Shown: positions 36,960 through 48,215 of the stretch, piece after piece
Position numbering within the stretch: position 1 is the first letter of the stretch
Layout: every line of letters starts with the position of its first letter
DNA from: Teredinibacter purpureus
Lineage (GTDB): Bacteria; Pseudomonadota; Gammaproteobacteria; Pseudomonadales; Cellvibrionaceae
Assembly: GCF_014217335.1 (NCBI RefSeq)
Contig: NZ_CP060092.1
Coordinates: forward strand, 575,501 to 639,500
DNA: 64,000 bases
Reading direction: 5' to 3'
Notes under the pieces: model-generated
What the model saw: the letters and a program-made list of their open reading frames with translations, nothing else
Told to the model about the DNA's origin: nothing
Database searches by the model: none
Program-made: the position numbers and the translations under genes

Positions 36960-38255
36960 TTAAAACACCCAACCCAATTGTAAACCCGCACCCGTACTGG
37001 TTGAACCCGTAGCGTAAGAAAGCTCAAACGCCATACCTTTAAATTGGTAGGCCACACCACCGGCAATAACATCGTCACGCAAGCCTGTCATATCTTGGCG
37101 ATAGCCTAAGCACAACTCTAGCGCTTCAAACGGTGATATTGCCAAACCCAAACTGGTTTCTTGTGTGGGGGCTTCTGCCGCCATCGCTTCATTCTCTATA
37201 ACATCCACATCCAACCCTAGGGTTAACCAATCGTTCACATACGCAAAGCCCATACGTGGCCGTGGATTTAGCTTCAGCAGCAAACCATCATCCGTTTCAA
37301 ATTCTTCAGGAATAATATCTTTTACGGCAAAACCTATACGGTAATGGCCGAACATTTCCAAAGCGATGCCCACATCTGCGTTAAGGCCTACATAGGTGCG
37401 CTGGCTGCCGAGAAAATCTAATTCGTCTGTATCGAAATTGGTGGTTTCTCGAAACACATCCACACGAATAACTTTGGGGGTAACACCAATAGCCAAGGCT
37501 TGGTCGAACACGTCAAACTGTTTGGCTACCGCTACAGCCCATTCACTAATAACAACCCCACCCACATCAACAGTGGACGTTAACTGTTCGGTGGGATCAA
37601 TTAAATTACCATTGGCATCAAGGAGTTCGGCAGGAATATCAGTGGGCGCGCCACCGTCAGCAACAGTATCCAGCGCTAGAATATAACGTTCGAGCAAAGC
37701 ACTGTCCTCTGGTGGAATAGTCGACGTACCCAGCCCTAACGTTCGCACACCAAAATAGAAGGCGCCCCCTTCAAGTAAGCTCGGCTCACTCACAGAAAAG
37801 CTCACCACCGCATCCATGTTCACATCTTCATTCGCCAAATCATCCAGCAAGGCATCCAGTTCGCGCGCTAAGTCAGCGGTTTGAGCAGCTGTTGCTGCCG
37901 AAGGCGCGGCATTAAAGGTACTCACGGCTCCACCAAGGCGCTGGTCCAAATCATCGTTGGCGGCATTAACAACATCTTCCACAACGTTGTCGGCTTGAAT
38001 CACAACGTTGGGAAACACCACCCTTCCGTGCCGAGTATCTTCTTCTCGCTCATCATGAAACGCTAACAATGCCGCGTTGTAATACTGCGCCGAATGCCAG
38101 CTTGCTGTGGCAACGGTCGCACCTCCCATTGCCAAGCCGCGTGCATCATAAATTCCATAATTCACAGCTAGTGCAGACATCGGTAAACACCCACCGCTCC
38201 ACACAATGGCTACGGCCATCAATTTAAGAGGAAATCTCACCCACGACTGGCTCAA
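36960..38255 (-). CDS. TraF-like outer-membrane protein, second copy
   Basis: The protein of about 431 residues resembles the TraF_2 family: signal peptide, YDARGLAMGGATVATASW at the mature N-terminus, an early N-A-A-L-L motif, a helical acidic region (ELDALLDDLANED) and a C-terminal beta-strand set ending LQLGWVF. An ATG at 38318 opens the frame, but AAGGAG sits 6 nt before a TTG at 38255, which yields a standard signal peptide (MSQSWVRFPLKLMAVAIVW, then SALA). It is divergent from hemW and convergent with the Sel1-like gene. It shares its plan with the protein at 1433-2746. The function is unknown. Confidence 0.72.
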   Translation of the reverse strand: MSQSWVRFPLKLMAVAIVWSGGCLPMSALAVNYGIYDARGLAMGGATVATASWHSAQYYNAALLAFHDEREEDTRHGRVVFPNVVIQADNVVEDVVNAANDDLDQRLGGAVSTFNAAPSAATAAQTADLARELDALLDDLANEDVNMDAVVSFSVSEPSLLEGGAFYFGVRTLGLGTSTIPPEDSALLERYILALDTVADGGAPTDIPAELLDANGNLIDPTEQLTSTVDVGGVVISEWAVAVAKQFDVFDQALAIGVTPKVIRVDVFRETTNFDTDELDFLGSQRTYVGLNADVGIALEMFGHYRIGFAVKDIIPEEFETDDGLLLKLNPRPRMGFAYVNDWLTLGLDVDVIENEAMAAEAPTQETSLGLAISPFEALELCLGYRQDMTGLRDDVIAGGVAYQFKGMAFELSYATGSTSTGAGLQLGWVF

Positions 38256-38410
38256 AGAGCACTCCTTCTTTTTGTTTTGATTAAATCGAGCATTATCTTC
38301 GCTATAGTGTAATCGCAACCGACTTCCACCGTTTGTTTCATTTTGTAATCATAGATCTCTGCACGTTCACTGAGTTAAAGTAACGCCCAACCCATAGCTA
38401 AACAACACTC

Positions 38411-39598
38411 ATGCCGTCATCGCTTACCTTAAACTCACTGCCACCACTCTCGCTCTATATACACATACCGTGGTGTGTCCGTAAATGTCCCTATTGCGAT
38501 TTCAACTCGCATCAAGCCAACGGTGAGCTACCTATACAGCGCTATATCGATGCTCTCGAGCAAGATTTAAAAACCGATGCATTCCTTGCGCAAGGCCGAA
38601 AACTTGAAAGCATTTTTTTCGGCGGTGGCACCCCAAGTTTACTGCCGGCTAAAGCCGTCGGTCGAATACTAGACGCCGCCGCGACCACCATTGGCCTATC
38701 ACCCACCTGCGAGATTACCTTAGAAGCCAACCCCGGCACGGCCGAATACGATAGTTTCAACGGGTATCGCAGCGCTGGAGTAAACCGTCTTTCCATGGGC
38801 GTACAAAGCTTCGATGCCCAGCAACTCAAAACGCTGGGCCGTATTCACTCACCAAATGATGTTATTCACGCATTCGAACTGGCCCGCAAAGCTGGCTTCG
38901 ACAACATGAATCTCGATTTGATGTTCGCCTTGCCGCAGCAAACACGACAAGGCGCCGCACAAGACCTTAAGAAAGCCATCGCATTAGCCCCAGAGCACCT
39001 TTCTTGGTACCAACTCACCATTGAGCCGAATACCGAGTTTTACAGCCGCCCCCCGCAACAACCAGAAGACGATACCGTGTGGGATATCCAACAACATGGG
39101 CAACAACAGCTCGCCGAGGCAGGCTACCACCAATATGAAATTTCGGCGTATGCCCAACCTCATTTGCGCGCCGCCCACAATATGAATTATTGGCAGTTTG
39201 GCGATTACCTCGCCATTGGCGCTGGTGCCCACGGTAAAATTACCCAATTCGACACGCAACACATTATGCGTTTTCGGAAAACGCGCATGCCAGAACACTA
39301 CTTAGGCGCCATGCAAAAGCAAGTTTTACAGGGCAACCCCTTCAATGCCGATAGCCATCACGTCGACACAACAGCACTGCCCTTTGAGTTTATGATGAAT
39401 GCTCTGCGACTCGTTCATGGTGTTCCAACAAGGCTTTACAGCGAACGCACAGGGCTTTCAATAGACAATATTCAGAACCTGTTGCAGCAGCAACAAAACA
39501 AAGCCCTACTTGCCCCTTGGCAATCGCACCTGCAAGCAACGCCCTTAGGGCATCAATACTTAAACAACCTACTGGAAGCCTTTCTGGCAGAGACATAA
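38411..39598 (+). CDS. hemW: Heme chaperone HemW (radical SAM)
   Basis: HemW binds heme and an iron-sulfur cluster and delivers heme to membrane enzymes; it was formerly annotated as coproporphyrinogen dehydrogenase. The 395-residue protein has the cluster motif C22-x3-C26-x2-C29 (PWCVRKCPYC), GGGTPSLL near residue 74 and HNMNYW near 255, followed by the HemW C-terminal domain. It restores synteny with Pseudomonas after the accessory island. There are 94 bp to the kinase gene downstream. Confidence 0.95.
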   Translation: MPSSLTLNSLPPLSLYIHIPWCVRKCPYCDFNSHQANGELPIQRYIDALEQDLKTDAFLAQGRKLESIFFGGGTPSLLPAKAVGRILDAAATTIGLSPTCEITLEANPGTAEYDSFNGYRSAGVNRLSMGVQSFDAQQLKTLGRIHSPNDVIHAFELARKAGFDNMNLDLMFALPQQTRQGAAQDLKKAIALAPEHLSWYQLTIEPNTEFYSRPPQQPEDDTVWDIQQHGQQQLAEAGYHQYEISAYAQPHLRAAHNMNYWQFGDYLAIGAGAHGKITQFDTQHIMRFRKTRMPEHYLGAMQKQVLQGNPFNADSHHVDTTALPFEFMMNALRLVHGVPTRLYSERTGLSIDNIQNLLQQQQNKALLAPWQSHLQATPLGHQYLNNLLEAFLAET

Positions 39599-39692
39599 CA
39601 ACCACCGTATACCGAGTAAGCTAATGGCTGCTACACTCATTGAGGACCTTGCCAAATAAAGCTAAGCATGACCGTGGCCAACTATTCATTCG

Positions 39693-42035
39693 ATGCGTAC
39701 ATCTAATAAAACTCCACAAACCCGCAGCATTGCACAGCGCCTATCTTTGCTGGCACTCATTATCGGGCTCATTATAATCTTTTTGGCTATCGGTGAACGA
39801 TTGCTGCTTGAGCGCAACTACACCCAACACCTGTCACTCGAACTCGACGCCTCCGCTCAGGCCATTACACCTTGGATCGCTCGGGCTCTCGCCCGTAACA
39901 GTGAGCAACAAGTTAATAAAGTACTCAACGAACACCACGTACTCCACCCAGCATTAACTCTGACGCTAACACAACAATTTGGCAGCCGAGTTGAGCAGCT
40001 CACGTCTATCGCGGGTACAGAACAATCCGGATGGCGACGCCACCTTAGCCAAAACTACCCCCTCGCTACAGAACACGGCAATTACAACTTAACGCTAGAA
40101 AGTTCAGATGCGTTCTTTAACCGTGAGTTTTTAAACGCGTTTTTATATAACTTAATGCTCGAAAGCGCCGTTATGTTAATGATGGCCATCGCTATTCTAA
40201 ATTTGGTACACCGACTCGTCATTCGCCACCTTCACAGTATTGCCGACCAAGCCAAAACGGTATCGCTGAATAACCTTGAAGCACCCATCGCGCTAGACCG
40301 CCCGCCCTCAACGAAAGGGAAAGACGAGCTAGACTCGATCGTTGAAGCGCTCGAAACCATGCGAAACACCATTCAAGACGATCTGTGGCAACGCAACGAA
40401 ATTGAAAAAGCCCTACTAACGGAAAAAGAAGAAAAACTCGAAACTCGAAAATTAATCCAACAATTTGAAGCCGCACATCAAGCCAAGAGTCAATTTATCG
40501 CGACGATGAGTCACGAAATACGCACCCCCATGAACGGGGTCATTGGCATGATAGAAATGCTTCGTGATACCCCCTTAAACGATACTCAGAAACACTATTT
40601 AGATGTTATTTTTCGATCAGGGGAATCGCTGCTTGATATTATTAATGACATCCTCGACTACTCCAAAATCGAAGCCGGCAAGATGCACCTGGAAGATGTC
40701 GAATTCGATCTTAACCAATTAATTAACGATTGCCTGCAACTATTCAGCGCCACAACGCACAAACGCGACATAGAACTGCTATGCAATGTTCATCCCTCTG
40801 CCCCCATTTACCTCAAAGGTGACCCAACCCGTTTACGGCAGATTTTAGTGAATCTAATCGGCAACGCCTTCAAATTCACATCGTCAGGCTACGTGTTTGT
40901 TGAAGTACTACCCATGAAGCAGACTGCCAGTGAAACGCCCGTACTAAAATTCTCAGTCTCCGATAGCGGAATTGGTATAGAGCGGCAAAAACTTAACCAT
41001 TTATTTGACGCCTTCAGTCAAGCCGATAGCACAACCAGCCGCCGCTTTGGTGGAACAGGGCTTGGGCTCGCAATATGCAAGCAGCTCGCCGAACTCATGA
41101 ACGGCAAGATTGGGGTGAACAGCAAGCCCAACGAGGGCTCCACGTTTTGGTTTACCAGTGAATTCCATTTGCCCGATGATTCTTCAAACCGCCAAGCACC
41201 CAGCTCCAGCTTAGCGCTTTCTGGGAAGCGCGTTCTCGCGATACATAACACCCCCATACTCAATCGGGCATTTGGTGAACATACCGCCAGCTGGAACGTA
41301 ACCTGTCACACCCTCGATAATGCCGACAAGGCCTTGGAACGCTTAAAAATACTGCCCAACAGCAAGAAATACGACTTTATTTTCATCGACCAAACCGTTG
41401 ACGGTAAGGATGGTTTTATGGTCGCCAAAGCCATTCGCAAATTAGAACTTTACGCTGAAACCCCTATTATTATTCTTACCCGGGAACGCACCACAAACTT
41501 CAGCATGGAGCAACTAATGCCAGTCACCTCCGTGCTACCACGACCTCTCACCATTAGCGCAATAAAAAACACACTCCTTGCGCAAGCGACAGGCGTGATG
41601 CTTGACGAGCTCATATCCATGGAAAGTAAAAGTATTGCACCACAACGAAAACTCAACGTATTAGTTGCCGAAGACAACGCCGTAAACCGAATGGTAATAG
41701 AAGGCCTATTGAGTAAAATTGAAATAGAACCTATATTTGCGGAAGATGGCAAACAAGCACTGGATGCCTTTATTGAAGCAGACCCTCGATTCGACTTAAT
41801 TTTTATGGATTGCGAAATGCCGGAAATGGACGGCTTTGAATCTACCGAAAAAATTCGTGAACAGGAACACAATAAAGCGCACACGCCCATCCCCATAATC
41901 GCCCTCACGGCACACGTAGAAGCCGAACATCGCCAACGCGTCTTCAATGTAGGCATGAGCTACTACCTCACAAAACCCGTGACAATGGAAAAGCTCCGAG
42001 AATCATTAGTCTCGGTTGGCGTACTGCAAGATTAA
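39693..42035 (+). CDS. Hybrid sensor histidine kinase (HAMP-HisKA-HATPase-REC)
   Basis: The 780-residue inner-membrane protein has TM1 at about 19-39, a periplasmic domain of about 110 residues, TM2 at about 150-172 and HAMP to about 235. A coiled coil leads to HisKA with H274 in [12 protein letters not shown]. The ATPase domain shows the N box ([13 protein letters not shown]), DSGIGI and GGTGLGLAI. Residues about 510-630 look like a receiver without the acidic pair (VLAIHNTP), and residues about 650-775 are an intact receiver with D706 in [11 protein letters not shown]. The plan resembles BarA/GacS without an HPt domain. The cognate regulator is not nearby. Confidence 0.93.
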   Translation: MRTSNKTPQTRSIAQRLSLLALIIGLIIIFLAIGERLLLERNYTQHLSLELDASAQAITPWIARALARNSEQQVNKVLNEHHVLHPALTLTLTQQFGSRVEQLTSIAGTEQSGWRRHLSQNYPLATEHGNYNLTLESSDAFFNREFLNAFLYNLMLESAVMLMMAIAILNLVHRLVIRHLHSIADQAKTVSLNNLEAPIALDRPPSTKGKDELDSIVEALETMRNTIQDDLWQRNEIEKALLTEKEEKLETRKLIQQFEAAHQAKSQFIATMSHEIRTPMNGVIGMIEMLRDTPLNDTQKHYLDVIFRSGESLLDIINDILDYSKIEAGKMHLEDVEFDLNQLINDCLQLFSATTHKRDIELLCNVHPSAPIYLKGDPTRLRQILVNLIGNAFKFTSSGYVFVEVLPMKQTASETPVLKFSVSDSGIGIERQKLNHLFDAFSQADSTTSRRFGGTGLGLAICKQLAELMNGKIGVNSKPNEGSTFWFTSEFHLPDDSSNRQAPSSSLALSGKRVLAIHNTPILNRAFGEHTASWNVTCHTLDNADKALERLKILPNSKKYDFIFIDQTVDGKDGFMVAKAIRKLELYAETPIIILTRERTTNFSMEQLMPVTSVLPRPLTISAIKNTLLAQATGVMLDELISMESKSIAPQRKLNVLVAEDNAVNRMVIEGLLSKIEIEPIFAEDGKQALDAFIEADPRFDLIFMDCEMPEMDGFESTEKIREQEHNKAHTPIPIIALTAHVEAEHRQRVFNVGMSYYLTKPVTMEKLRESLVSVGVLQD

Positions 42036-42148
42036 GCGTATTGTAACCAAGGCTTTACTATTCATACTTATGATATGAGAACCATTTAAACGCAATACAA
42101 GCGCTATATTGTATATACTGTTTTGCTCAACTATCAGGACAGACGTAC

Positions 42149-44257
42149 ATGCCCGAACTCGACACTGCCGCAACCCCCCCAGAAACTGCCGAAACTATTT
42201 CGCTCGACAACAATGCGTATTATCTCAATCGAGAGTTAAGCCACCTCGCATTCAATCAACGCGTTCTCGCGCAAGCATTAGACGAAAGCCACCCCATACT
42301 CGAGCGTCTTAAATTTTTGTTAATTTTTAGCTCCAACCTCGACGAATTTTTTGAAATTCGCGTCGCAGGGTTAATGCAAAGCATAAAGTTTGAACGAGAA
42401 ACCACTGGCCCTGACGGCATGCCGCCTAGCGAAACCTTGCGGAAAATTAGCGAAATTTGTCACAAAACGGTAGATCAACAATATAAAACGCTAAACGATA
42501 TTTTAATACCGGCAATGGCAACCGAAGGGATTCGCTTTTTACGTCGAAAACAATGGACGACAGCCCAAACTGAATGGGTTGAAAATTTTATAGAGCATGA
42601 AGTACTACCCATCATAAGCCCGATAGGTATCGACCCCGCTCACCCATTTCCTCGGCTCGTCAATAAAAGCCTTAATTTCATTGTAAAGCTCGAGGGAAAA
42701 GACGCCTTCGGACGCGACCTCAATTACGCCGTTGTTCCAGCACCTCGAACACTACCCCGCGTGATCAAACTACCCGATGAATTAGGCGAACCCGGCCATA
42801 ACTTTATTTTTCTCTCCTCTATGATTCACGCCAATGCCGACAAAATGTTCCCCGGCATGAAGGCATTAGGCTGTTATCAATTCCGCATCACCCGCAATGC
42901 CGACTTAGATGTCGACATGGAAGGTATTGCCGACCTCGCCCGTGCCCTAAGAGGTGAATTACATTCACGGCGTTTCGGCACAGCCGTAAGATTAGAAGTC
43001 GCCGATAACTGCCCAGAAGAGCTCACCCAATTTTTACTTCAAGAAACAGGCTTAACCGAAAGCGAACTCTATCGCGTGCATGGGCCGGTAAACCTTAAGC
43101 GCCTTATGAAGGTGCCAACACAAGTCGGTCGACCCGACTTGCTCTACCCTCCTTTTACGCCAACTATGCCCAAAGGCCTTGCTCGAAAAGACAATATTTT
43201 TGACGCCGTTGCCCGCAAAGACTATTTACTGCAACACCCCTTCGAGTCGTTTGCGCCCGTCATTCAATTATTGCGGCAAGCAGCAAAAGACCCTCACGTG
43301 GTGGCCATAAAGCAAACACTGTATCGCTCGGGTGGCCTCAAATCATCGATCGTAGACGCACTCATAGATGCGGCGCGCAACGGCAAAGAAGTTACGGCCA
43401 TTGTTGAATTACGAGCCCGCTTTGACGAAGAAGAGAATCTCGAGCTAGCCAGCCGCTTACAAGAAGCTGGAGCCGTGGTGGTTTACGGTGTAGTCGGATA
43501 CAAAACGCACTCGAAAATGGTGCTCGTGGTTCGCCGGGAAGGCGGCGAATTAAAGCGGTATGTACACTTAGGCACGGGCAACTACCACAGCGGTAACGCA
43601 CGCCTGTACACCGATTACTCCCTTCTCACCGCCGATCCCGTACTGTGCGGCGACGTACACCGAATATTCCAACAGCTCACCGGCATGGGTAAAACAGAAC
43701 GCATGGATAAACTGCTCCACGCGCCTTTTACCTTAAAACGGCAGCTCATACGGCTTATCGATGGCGAAGTAAAAGCACATCGCGATGGCAAACCGGCTCA
43801 TATTATTCTTAAGTGCAATGGGCTCACCGAACCCAAAATCATTCAAGCGCTCTACAAAGCGTCACAGGCCGGCGTCTCTATCGACCTGATTATTCGGGGT
43901 ATGTGTTGTTTACGGCCGGGAATTCCCGGCGTTTCGGACAATATCCGTGTTCGCTCTGTTGTCGGCCGATTTTTAGAACACACACGAACGTATTATTTTG
44001 CCAATAGCGAGCCCACCGTATTTTGTGCCAGTGCTGACCTAATGGAACGCAACCTCACCCATCGCGTGGAAACCTGCTTTCCGGTACAACAACCAGAACT
44101 CGCCCAACGTATTTATCGGGAATTGTTACTGTATATCAACGATAATATGCGCAGCTGGCAGCTCGACAATTCCGGCCATTACACCGAAAACCAGTGCGCT
44201 CAAGATGAGAGCCCACAAGGAGCACAAGAAGAACTCCTCCACTTGCTATCAAAATAA
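42149..44257 (+). CDS. ppk: Polyphosphate kinase
   Basis: Ppk1 reversibly polymerises the gamma-phosphate of ATP into polyphosphate. The 702-residue protein has the N domain (LNRELSHLAFNQRVL, near residue 28), a head domain and two phospholipase D-like catalytic domains. H454 in KTHSKM aligns with the phosphohistidine of the E. coli enzyme, and HLGTGNYHSGNARLYTDYS follows. Exopolyphosphatase ppx, a common neighbour, is absent here, and trxA follows directly. No clear Pho box is visible in the 113-bp leader. Confidence 0.96.
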   Translation: MPELDTAATPPETAETISLDNNAYYLNRELSHLAFNQRVLAQALDESHPILERLKFLLIFSSNLDEFFEIRVAGLMQSIKFERETTGPDGMPPSETLRKISEICHKTVDQQYKTLNDILIPAMATEGIRFLRRKQWTTAQTEWVENFIEHEVLPIISPIGIDPAHPFPRLVNKSLNFIVKLEGKDAFGRDLNYAVVPAPRTLPRVIKLPDELGEPGHNFIFLSSMIHANADKMFPGMKALGCYQFRITRNADLDVDMEGIADLARALRGELHSRRFGTAVRLEVADNCPEELTQFLLQETGLTESELYRVHGPVNLKRLMKVPTQVGRPDLLYPPFTPTMPKGLARKDNIFDAVARKDYLLQHPFESFAPVIQLLRQAAKDPHVVAIKQTLYRSGGLKSSIVDALIDAARNGKEVTAIVELRARFDEEENLELASRLQEAGAVVVYGVVGYKTHSKMVLVVRREGGELKRYVHLGTGNYHSGNARLYTDYSLLTADPVLCGDVHRIFQQLTGMGKTERMDKLLHAPFTLKRQLIRLIDGEVKAHRDGKPAHIILKCNGLTEPKIIQALYKASQAGVSIDLIIRGMCCLRPGIPGVSDNIRVRSVVGRFLEHTRTYYFANSEPTVFCASADLMERNLTHRVETCFPVQQPELAQRIYRELLLYINDNMRSWQLDNSGHYTENQCAQDESPQGAQEELLHLLSK

Positions 44258-44425
44258 TCATGCCCTATTAGGGTTGTAATTCCTTATCAGTGACCTAATT
44301 TACAAGATCAATGGCGCTGATAGGGCATAAACCGTCTTCAGGCTCTTATTTGGCCTTGTATCGAATACGGGCTATCCTTATCATTACCGCCTCTTCCCCT
44401 ATACCCCCTTTTGGAGAATCTAAAT

Positions 44426-44752
44426 ATGAGTGACGCGATCGTTCACACTAGCGATGCAAACTTTGAACAAGACGTTTTGTCTGCTCAAGGCCCCGTTCTG
44501 GTTGACTTTTGGGCAGCATGGTGTGGTCCTTGCAAAATGATCGCGCCCGTTCTCGACGAACTTTCTCAGGAATACGGCGACAAGATCAAGATTTGTAAAA
44601 TGGATGTAGACGCCAATAAGGCCACACCGGCCAAATTCAATATTCGCGGCATTCCAACATTGATTATTTTCAAGAACGGCAGCGCAGAAGGCACTAAAGT
44701 GGGTGCTTTATCGAAAGCGCAGTTAAAAGAATTTATTGAAAGCAATCTTTAA
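44426..44752 (+). CDS. trxA: Thioredoxin
   Basis: This 108-residue thioredoxin reduces cytoplasmic disulfides. The active site is WCGPC with C33 and C36, followed by the cis-proline segment RGIPTLIIF. The frame opens at a TTG at 44411, but the ATG at 44426 follows TTGGAGA with good spacing and gives the standard N-terminus. It is upstream of rho, as in Pseudomonas. In the 168 bp before it, TGCCCTAT (44261-44268) and its complement (44321-44328) could end ppk transcription. Confidence 0.97.
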   Translation: MSDAIVHTSDANFEQDVLSAQGPVLVDFWAAWCGPCKMIAPVLDELSQEYGDKIKICKMDVDANKATPAKFNIRGIPTLIIFKNGSAEGTKVGALSKAQLKEFIESNL

Positions 44753-45239
44753 GAAATACCCTCGATATGGGCAGGGTCAAAAAATGCGACCCTATCCATA
44801 TCAAGTTCTTGCGTATTAGGACTTTGCACTGAGTTATTTTTGTGGCTATACTGCAGATGTCTCGCATTTAAGCATTTCCGCTCATTTCTCCTGCAGTCAC
44901 CATTACCTCGACTTTCAGCAACCCGATGACTGGATCTACGCAGACACAGCTGCCCAATCGGATAATCTTTATCACCTACTCGCGTTATCGATAGCAACAC
45001 CAAGCCTGACCTACGGCTAACTAAAATGTCGAAGCGCCAACCGAATTCCGACACTCATTATAAAATGCAGCAAATAAGACTCCCGATTTCGAATCAGAAA
45101 ATTTTGAACTGACTGAGCGTGGCCTTTTATGAATACTCGTCATTTGTACCTCAGTTTATTAACAGATTACTAATATCGACACTATTATTAACCCAATCAT
45201 CTGGCAATTGCCGACAAGCCCTCCTACCGTATTAATCTT
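44753..45239. other. 487-bp leader region between trxA and rho
   Basis: No convincing gene is present; a minus-strand 101-codon frame lacks family character. A strong hairpin at 44764-44802 pairs GATATGG / CCATATC and GGGTC / GACCC around a short loop; it has no U-tract. A 14-codon frame, MNTRHLYLSLLTDY, lies at 45129-45173, 66 bp before rho. The rho gene of E. coli has a leader peptide and an autoregulated leader, so a similar role is possible but unproved. Confidence 0.45.
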
Positions 45240-46499
45240 ATGAATCTCACTGACCTCAAGAAAAAACCAATAGAAGAACTCATCGATATTGCTAAAGAGA
45301 TGGGTATGGAAAGCCTAGCCCGCTCTCGCAAACAAGATGTCATTTTTAATATCCTAAAACGCCACGCCCGCAGCGGCGAAGATATTTACGGTGATGGGGT
45401 ACTCGAAATTCTGCAGGACGGCTTCGGCTTTTTACGTTCAGCGGGCGCCAGCTACCTCGCTGGCCCAGATGACATCTATGTATCACCTAGCCAAATTCGA
45501 CGCTTCAATTTACGTACTGGCGATACTATCTCCGGTAAAATTCGCCCCCCAAAAGAAGGCGAACGCTATTTTGCGCTACTAAAAGTTAATCAAATTAACT
45601 TTGACAAGCCCGAGAATTCACGCAATAAAATTCTGTTTGAAAACCTCACCCCCTTATTTCCTACAGAACGTCTAACACTCGAAACGGGTAATGGGTCTAC
45701 CGAAGACTTAACCGGCCGCATCATTGATTTAATATCTCCAATTGGTAAAGGCCAGCGAGGCCTTATTGTCGCGCCACCAAAGGCCGGTAAAACCATCATG
45801 ATGCAAAATATGGCACAAGCTATTACCCGCAATAACCCCGAATGCCACCTTATTGTACTGCTAATTGACGAGCGTCCGGAAGAAGTTACCGAGATGCAAC
45901 GCTCTGTTCTGGGTGAGGTGGTTGCATCCACCTTCGACGAACCCCCCTCACGCCATGTTCAAGTTGCCGAAATGGTTATTGAACGTGCAAAACGGTTGGT
46001 AGAGCATAAAAAAGACGTAGTCATATTGCTCGACTCCGTTACGCGTTTAGCGCGTGCGTACAACACCGTTATACCCTCATCCGGTAAAGTGCTAACCGGT
46101 GGTGTCGATGCTCACGCCCTTGAACGCCCCAAACGTTTCTTTGGTGCCGCACGAAATATTGAAGAAGGCGGTAGCCTTTCCATCGTTGCCACAGCGCTGA
46201 TCGATACCGGCTCTAAAATGGACGAAGTTATCTATGAAGAGTTTAAAGGTACAGGAAACCTAGAATTACACCTCGACCGTAAAATCGCCGAGAAACGCGT
46301 TTACCCTGCCATCAATATTCGTCGCTCCGGTACCCGCCGCGAAGACTTACTTATGAAAGAAGATGAACTGGCACGCGTATGGATTCTTCGTAAATTACTC
46401 CATGACATGGAAGATATCTCCGCAACTGAATTTTTAGTCGATCGACTTAAAGGCTTTAAGTCGAACAAAGAATTTTTCTTATCCATGAAATCTAAATAG
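45240..46499 (+). CDS. rho: Transcription termination factor Rho
   Basis: Rho is the hexameric RNA-dependent ATPase that ends transcription and dissociates RNA polymerase. The 419-residue protein has the N-terminal helical and cold-shock RNA-binding domains (about 1-130; FGFLRS near 62), the P-loop PPKAGKT with K184, Walker [15 protein letters not shown] and the Q-loop / R-loop region ([12 protein letters not shown]). No Shine-Dalgarno is obvious before the ATG. It is followed by a 14-bp inverted repeat. Confidence 0.98.
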   Translation: MNLTDLKKKPIEELIDIAKEMGMESLARSRKQDVIFNILKRHARSGEDIYGDGVLEILQDGFGFLRSAGASYLAGPDDIYVSPSQIRRFNLRTGDTISGKIRPPKEGERYFALLKVNQINFDKPENSRNKILFENLTPLFPTERLTLETGNGSTEDLTGRIIDLISPIGKGQRGLIVAPPKAGKTIMMQNMAQAITRNNPECHLIVLLIDERPEEVTEMQRSVLGEVVASTFDEPPSRHVQVAEMVIERAKRLVEHKKDVVILLDSVTRLARAYNTVIPSSGKVLTGGVDAHALERPKRFFGAARNIEEGGSLSIVATALIDTGSKMDEVIYEEFKGTGNLELHLDRKIAEKRVYPAINIRRSGTRREDLLMKEDELARVWILRKLLHDMEDISATEFLVDRLKGFKSNKEFFLSMKSK

Positions 46500-46511
46500 C
46501 GACTGTTTAAC

Positions 46512-46562
46512 GCGTTGCCTTCGCAGTGTCGGTTTACGGCACACCTTGTGCGAAGGCAACGC
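46512..46562. repeat. 14-bp perfect inverted repeat downstream of rho
   Basis: GCGTTGCCTTCGCA at 46512-46525 is repeated as its exact complement at 46549-46562 with a 23-nt loop, 12 bp after the rho stop. There is no U-tract after it. It could be a processing site or a terminator of rho. Confidence 0.6.
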
Positions 46563-46697
46563 TGCTCATGGCAGCATTAAAAACAACCCAATCATCACTC
46601 ACAACAACATCCCAAAGGGAGCTTGCAACCGCTCCGTATTCTCGTTGCCCCTCTTTTGGGCTCACTCGAAACGAAGCGCTCTGCACAACGCGCATCT

Positions 46698-48164
46698 ATG
46701 TTTAAAGACCTCCGCGATTTTATCCAGCTGCTTGAGAAAAAGGGCCAGCTCAAACGCATCACACACCCGGTAAGCTGCCACCTCGAAATAACAGAGATTT
46801 GCGATCGAACGTTACGCGCGGGAGGGCCTGCACTGCTATTTGAAAATATCGAAGGCCACACCATACCGTTACTCGGCAATTTATTTGGCACGCCCGAACG
46901 CGTAGCTCTAGGAATGGGCCAAGAATCGGTTGAAGCACTGCGAGATGTTGGCGAACTCCTTGCGTTTTTAAAAGAGCCAGAACCACCAAAAGGCTTGAGA
47001 GATGCGTGGCAGAAAATGCCAATATTTAAGCAAGTGCTCAATATGTCGCCCAAAGAAGTGACGAAGGCACCCTGCCAACACAACGTAATGGAAGGCAGCG
47101 ATGTCGACCTAACCAAAATCCCCATCCAAACGTGTTGGCCCGGAGATGTTGCACCGTTGGTTACGTGGCCCCTTGTCATTACCCGCGGCCCCCACAAAGA
47201 AAGACAGAACCTCGGCATCTACCGCATGCAACTCATCGGTAAAAACCGGTTGATTATGCGTTGGCTAAGCCATCGTGGCGGCGCGTTAGACTTTAGAGAA
47301 TGGCAAAAAAAATATCCCGGTGAGAACTTCCCTGTATCTGTTGCACTTGGCGCAGACCCCGCAACTATTCTCGGCGCCGTTACCCCGGTACCCGATACAC
47401 TGAGCGAATACGGTTTTGCCGGCTTACTGCGTGGCAGTAAGACTGAAGTTGTAAAAAGCAGGGGCAATAACTTACAAGTACCCGCATCGGCTGAATTCAT
47501 TTTGGAAGGCTTTATTCGCCCAGATGACATGGCCGATGAAGGCCCTTTTGGTGACCACACTGGTTACTACAACGAGGTCGATCGTTTCCCCGTTTTTACG
47601 GTAGAACGCATAACGCATCGCAAAGACCCCATTTATCACAGTACCTATACCGGCCGACCACCCGATGAACCCGCTATTCTCGGTGTTGCCCTAAATGAAG
47701 TATTTGTACCTTTGCTCAAAAAACAATTCCCCGAAATTGTTGATTTTTATTTACCGCCAGAAGGCTGTTCTTATCGCATGGCGGTGGTGACCATTACAAA
47801 ACAATATCCAGGACACGCTAAACGCGTCATGCTCGGCGTTTGGTCTTTCTTGCGTCAGTTTATGTACACAAAATTTGTCATAGTCACAGATGACGATATT
47901 AATGCGCGCAACTGGGAGGACGTAATTTGGGCGCTAACCACACGTGTAGACCCCAGCCGAGACACCACTTTAATTGATAATACGCCCATCGATTATTTGG
48001 ATTTTGCATCGCCGGTATCTGGTTTAGGCTCAAAAATGGGCATTGATGCCACCAACAAATGGCCAGGTGAAACAGACCGAGAATGGGGCGAACCCATCGA
48101 GATGGATCAAAACACCAAAACTAAAATAGACGATATATGGTCGAAACTCGGAATAGACGACTGA
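46698..48164 (+). CDS. ubiD: 4-hydroxy-3-polyprenylbenzoate decarboxylase UbiD
   Basis: UbiD uses prenylated flavin to decarboxylate the ubiquinone precursor. The 488-residue protein starts [20 protein letters not shown], the family N-terminus, and contains [19 protein letters not shown] and the cofactor/catalytic E-x-x-x-R segments toward the C-terminal half. The frame is open back to a TTG at 46623, but the extra 25 residues are not family-like and the TTG lies too close to its AGGGAG. The ATG at 46698 is chosen although it has no strong ribosome site. Confidence 0.95.
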   Translation: MFKDLRDFIQLLEKKGQLKRITHPVSCHLEITEICDRTLRAGGPALLFENIEGHTIPLLGNLFGTPERVALGMGQESVEALRDVGELLAFLKEPEPPKGLRDAWQKMPIFKQVLNMSPKEVTKAPCQHNVMEGSDVDLTKIPIQTCWPGDVAPLVTWPLVITRGPHKERQNLGIYRMQLIGKNRLIMRWLSHRGGALDFREWQKKYPGENFPVSVALGADPATILGAVTPVPDTLSEYGFAGLLRGSKTEVVKSRGNNLQVPASAEFILEGFIRPDDMADEGPFGDHTGYYNEVDRFPVFTVERITHRKDPIYHSTYTGRPPDEPAILGVALNEVFVPLLKKQFPEIVDFYLPPEGCSYRMAVVTITKQYPGHAKRVMLGVWSFLRQFMYTKFVIVTDDDINARNWEDVIWALTTRVDPSRDTTLIDNTPIDYLDFASPVSGLGSKMGIDATNKWPGETDREWGEPIEMDQNTKTKIDDIWSKLGIDD

Positions 48165-48167
48165 TAC

Positions 48168-48201
48168 AAAAAAGCCGGTGCTTATCACACCGGCTTTTTT
48201 T
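48168..48201. terminator. Intrinsic terminator of ubiD, bidirectional
   Basis: AAAAAAGCCGGTG and CACCGGCTTTTTTT form a GC-rich stem with a short loop and T-runs in both orientations. It ends ubiD and, from the other side, the CotH-like gene that stops at 48216. Confidence 0.93.
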
Positions 48202-48215
48202 CGTAATACCACCCT

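Noticed and set aside
42036..42148. Pho box upstream of ppk
   Set aside because: No pair of CTGTCAT-like half sites at the right spacing was found.
44749..45054. Minus-strand 101-codon frame between trxA and rho
   Set aside because: It has no clear ribosome site, no family character, overlaps a strong hairpin and lies wholly in the rho leader.
46623..46697. Upstream TTG start for ubiD
   Set aside because: The TTG is only 1-2 nt from its AGGGAG and the added 25 residues do not resemble UbiD N-termini.
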